From an uncultured Christensenella sp. (GTDB lineage: Bacteria; Bacillota; Clostridia; Christensenellales; Borkfalkiaceae): 23,596 nt of DNA. The position numbers were made by a program, and so were the translations under genes. This document shows, piece after piece, positions 23,504 through 23,596 of this stretch (positions within the stretch are counted from its first letter, which is position 1; each line of letters begins with the position of its first letter). The notes beneath the pieces are model-generated. The model was not told the origin of the DNA and did no database searches. It saw nothing but the letters and a program-made list of their open reading frames with translations. Where the stretch lies: the NCBI GenBank assembly GCA_910578195.1, contig CAJTOY010000015.1:1-23596 (forward strand), in the 5' to 3' direction.

Positions 23504-23596
23504 TTATCCGACTTTCACATCCTCATAGAAATCTCGGATAACTCCGGCTGCGTTTAATTTGCTGTCGTAAAAAATTGTACAACAACAAAAGCCTAT
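23504..23596 (-). CDS. Possible C-terminal end of a gene beginning beyond the right edge
   Basis: A minus-strand frame enters from the right edge and stops at 23504. Its last residues, FYDSKLNAAGVIRDFYEDVKVG, look protein-like. The stop overlaps an ATG (TAATG) of a short frame that breaks in an A tract, after which a neighbouring frame reads FIEWLTTIEQSEVAKHG. I recognise no family. The stretch 23312-23503 holds nothing else that I can support. Confidence 0.25.
   Translation of the reverse strand: MGFCCCTIFYDSKLNAAGVIRDFYEDVKVG

Overview
The window looks like a chromosomal segment of an uncultured, probably gut-associated Clostridia-type member of the Bacillota. The evidence is the GGAGG-type ribosome binding sites, the OmpR-type two-component system next to an FtsX-type peptide ABC transporter, the giant secreted protein built from MBG/YDG-like Ig modules, and the tRNA-integrated mobilizable element with a MobV relaxase. 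I cannot name the genus.

Region 1 (about 1-14536, minus strand) is one giant gene. It starts at 14536 and stays open to the left edge, at least 4845 codons without a stop, so its C-terminus lies outside the window. It encodes a secretion signal, an acidic stretch, an AT-rich head domain of about 280 residues, and then about 33 tandem Ig-like modules. In the last third these form a higher-order repeat. The gene has a consensus promoter (TTGACA, 17 bp, TATAAT) in the intergenic region at 14537-14772. The long plus-strand reading frames opposite it (up to 1082 codons) are codon-aligned shadows.

Region 2 (14773-19909, plus strand) is a divergent unit: an OmpR-family response regulator, an overlapping histidine kinase, a promoter/operator, an ABC ATPase and a 780-residue permease with two FtsX domains, closed by a strong hairpin terminator. 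The same TTAAGA-type direct repeats with 11-bp spacing lie upstream of the regulator and upstream of the ABC genes. This suggests that the regulator controls itself and the transporter.

Region 3 (19940-20103) is a tRNA-Gln(CTG) gene with its own promoter and terminator.

Region 4 (20104 to the right edge) is one end of an integrated mobilizable element. Its tyrosine integrase points at the tRNA, and four GGGA(G/C)T direct repeats lie between them. Behind it are a MobV relaxase, an oriT-like hairpin close in form to the pMV158 type, hairpin-rich DNA, and a gene with two copies of a DUF6291-like domain. The relaxase has no ATG/GTG/TTG start and one frameshift. The DUF gene has a one-base contraction in a T tract, and further short fragments lie upstream. 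The integrase is intact while the mobilization genes look damaged, so this end of the element appears to be decaying, unless the indels are assembly errors.
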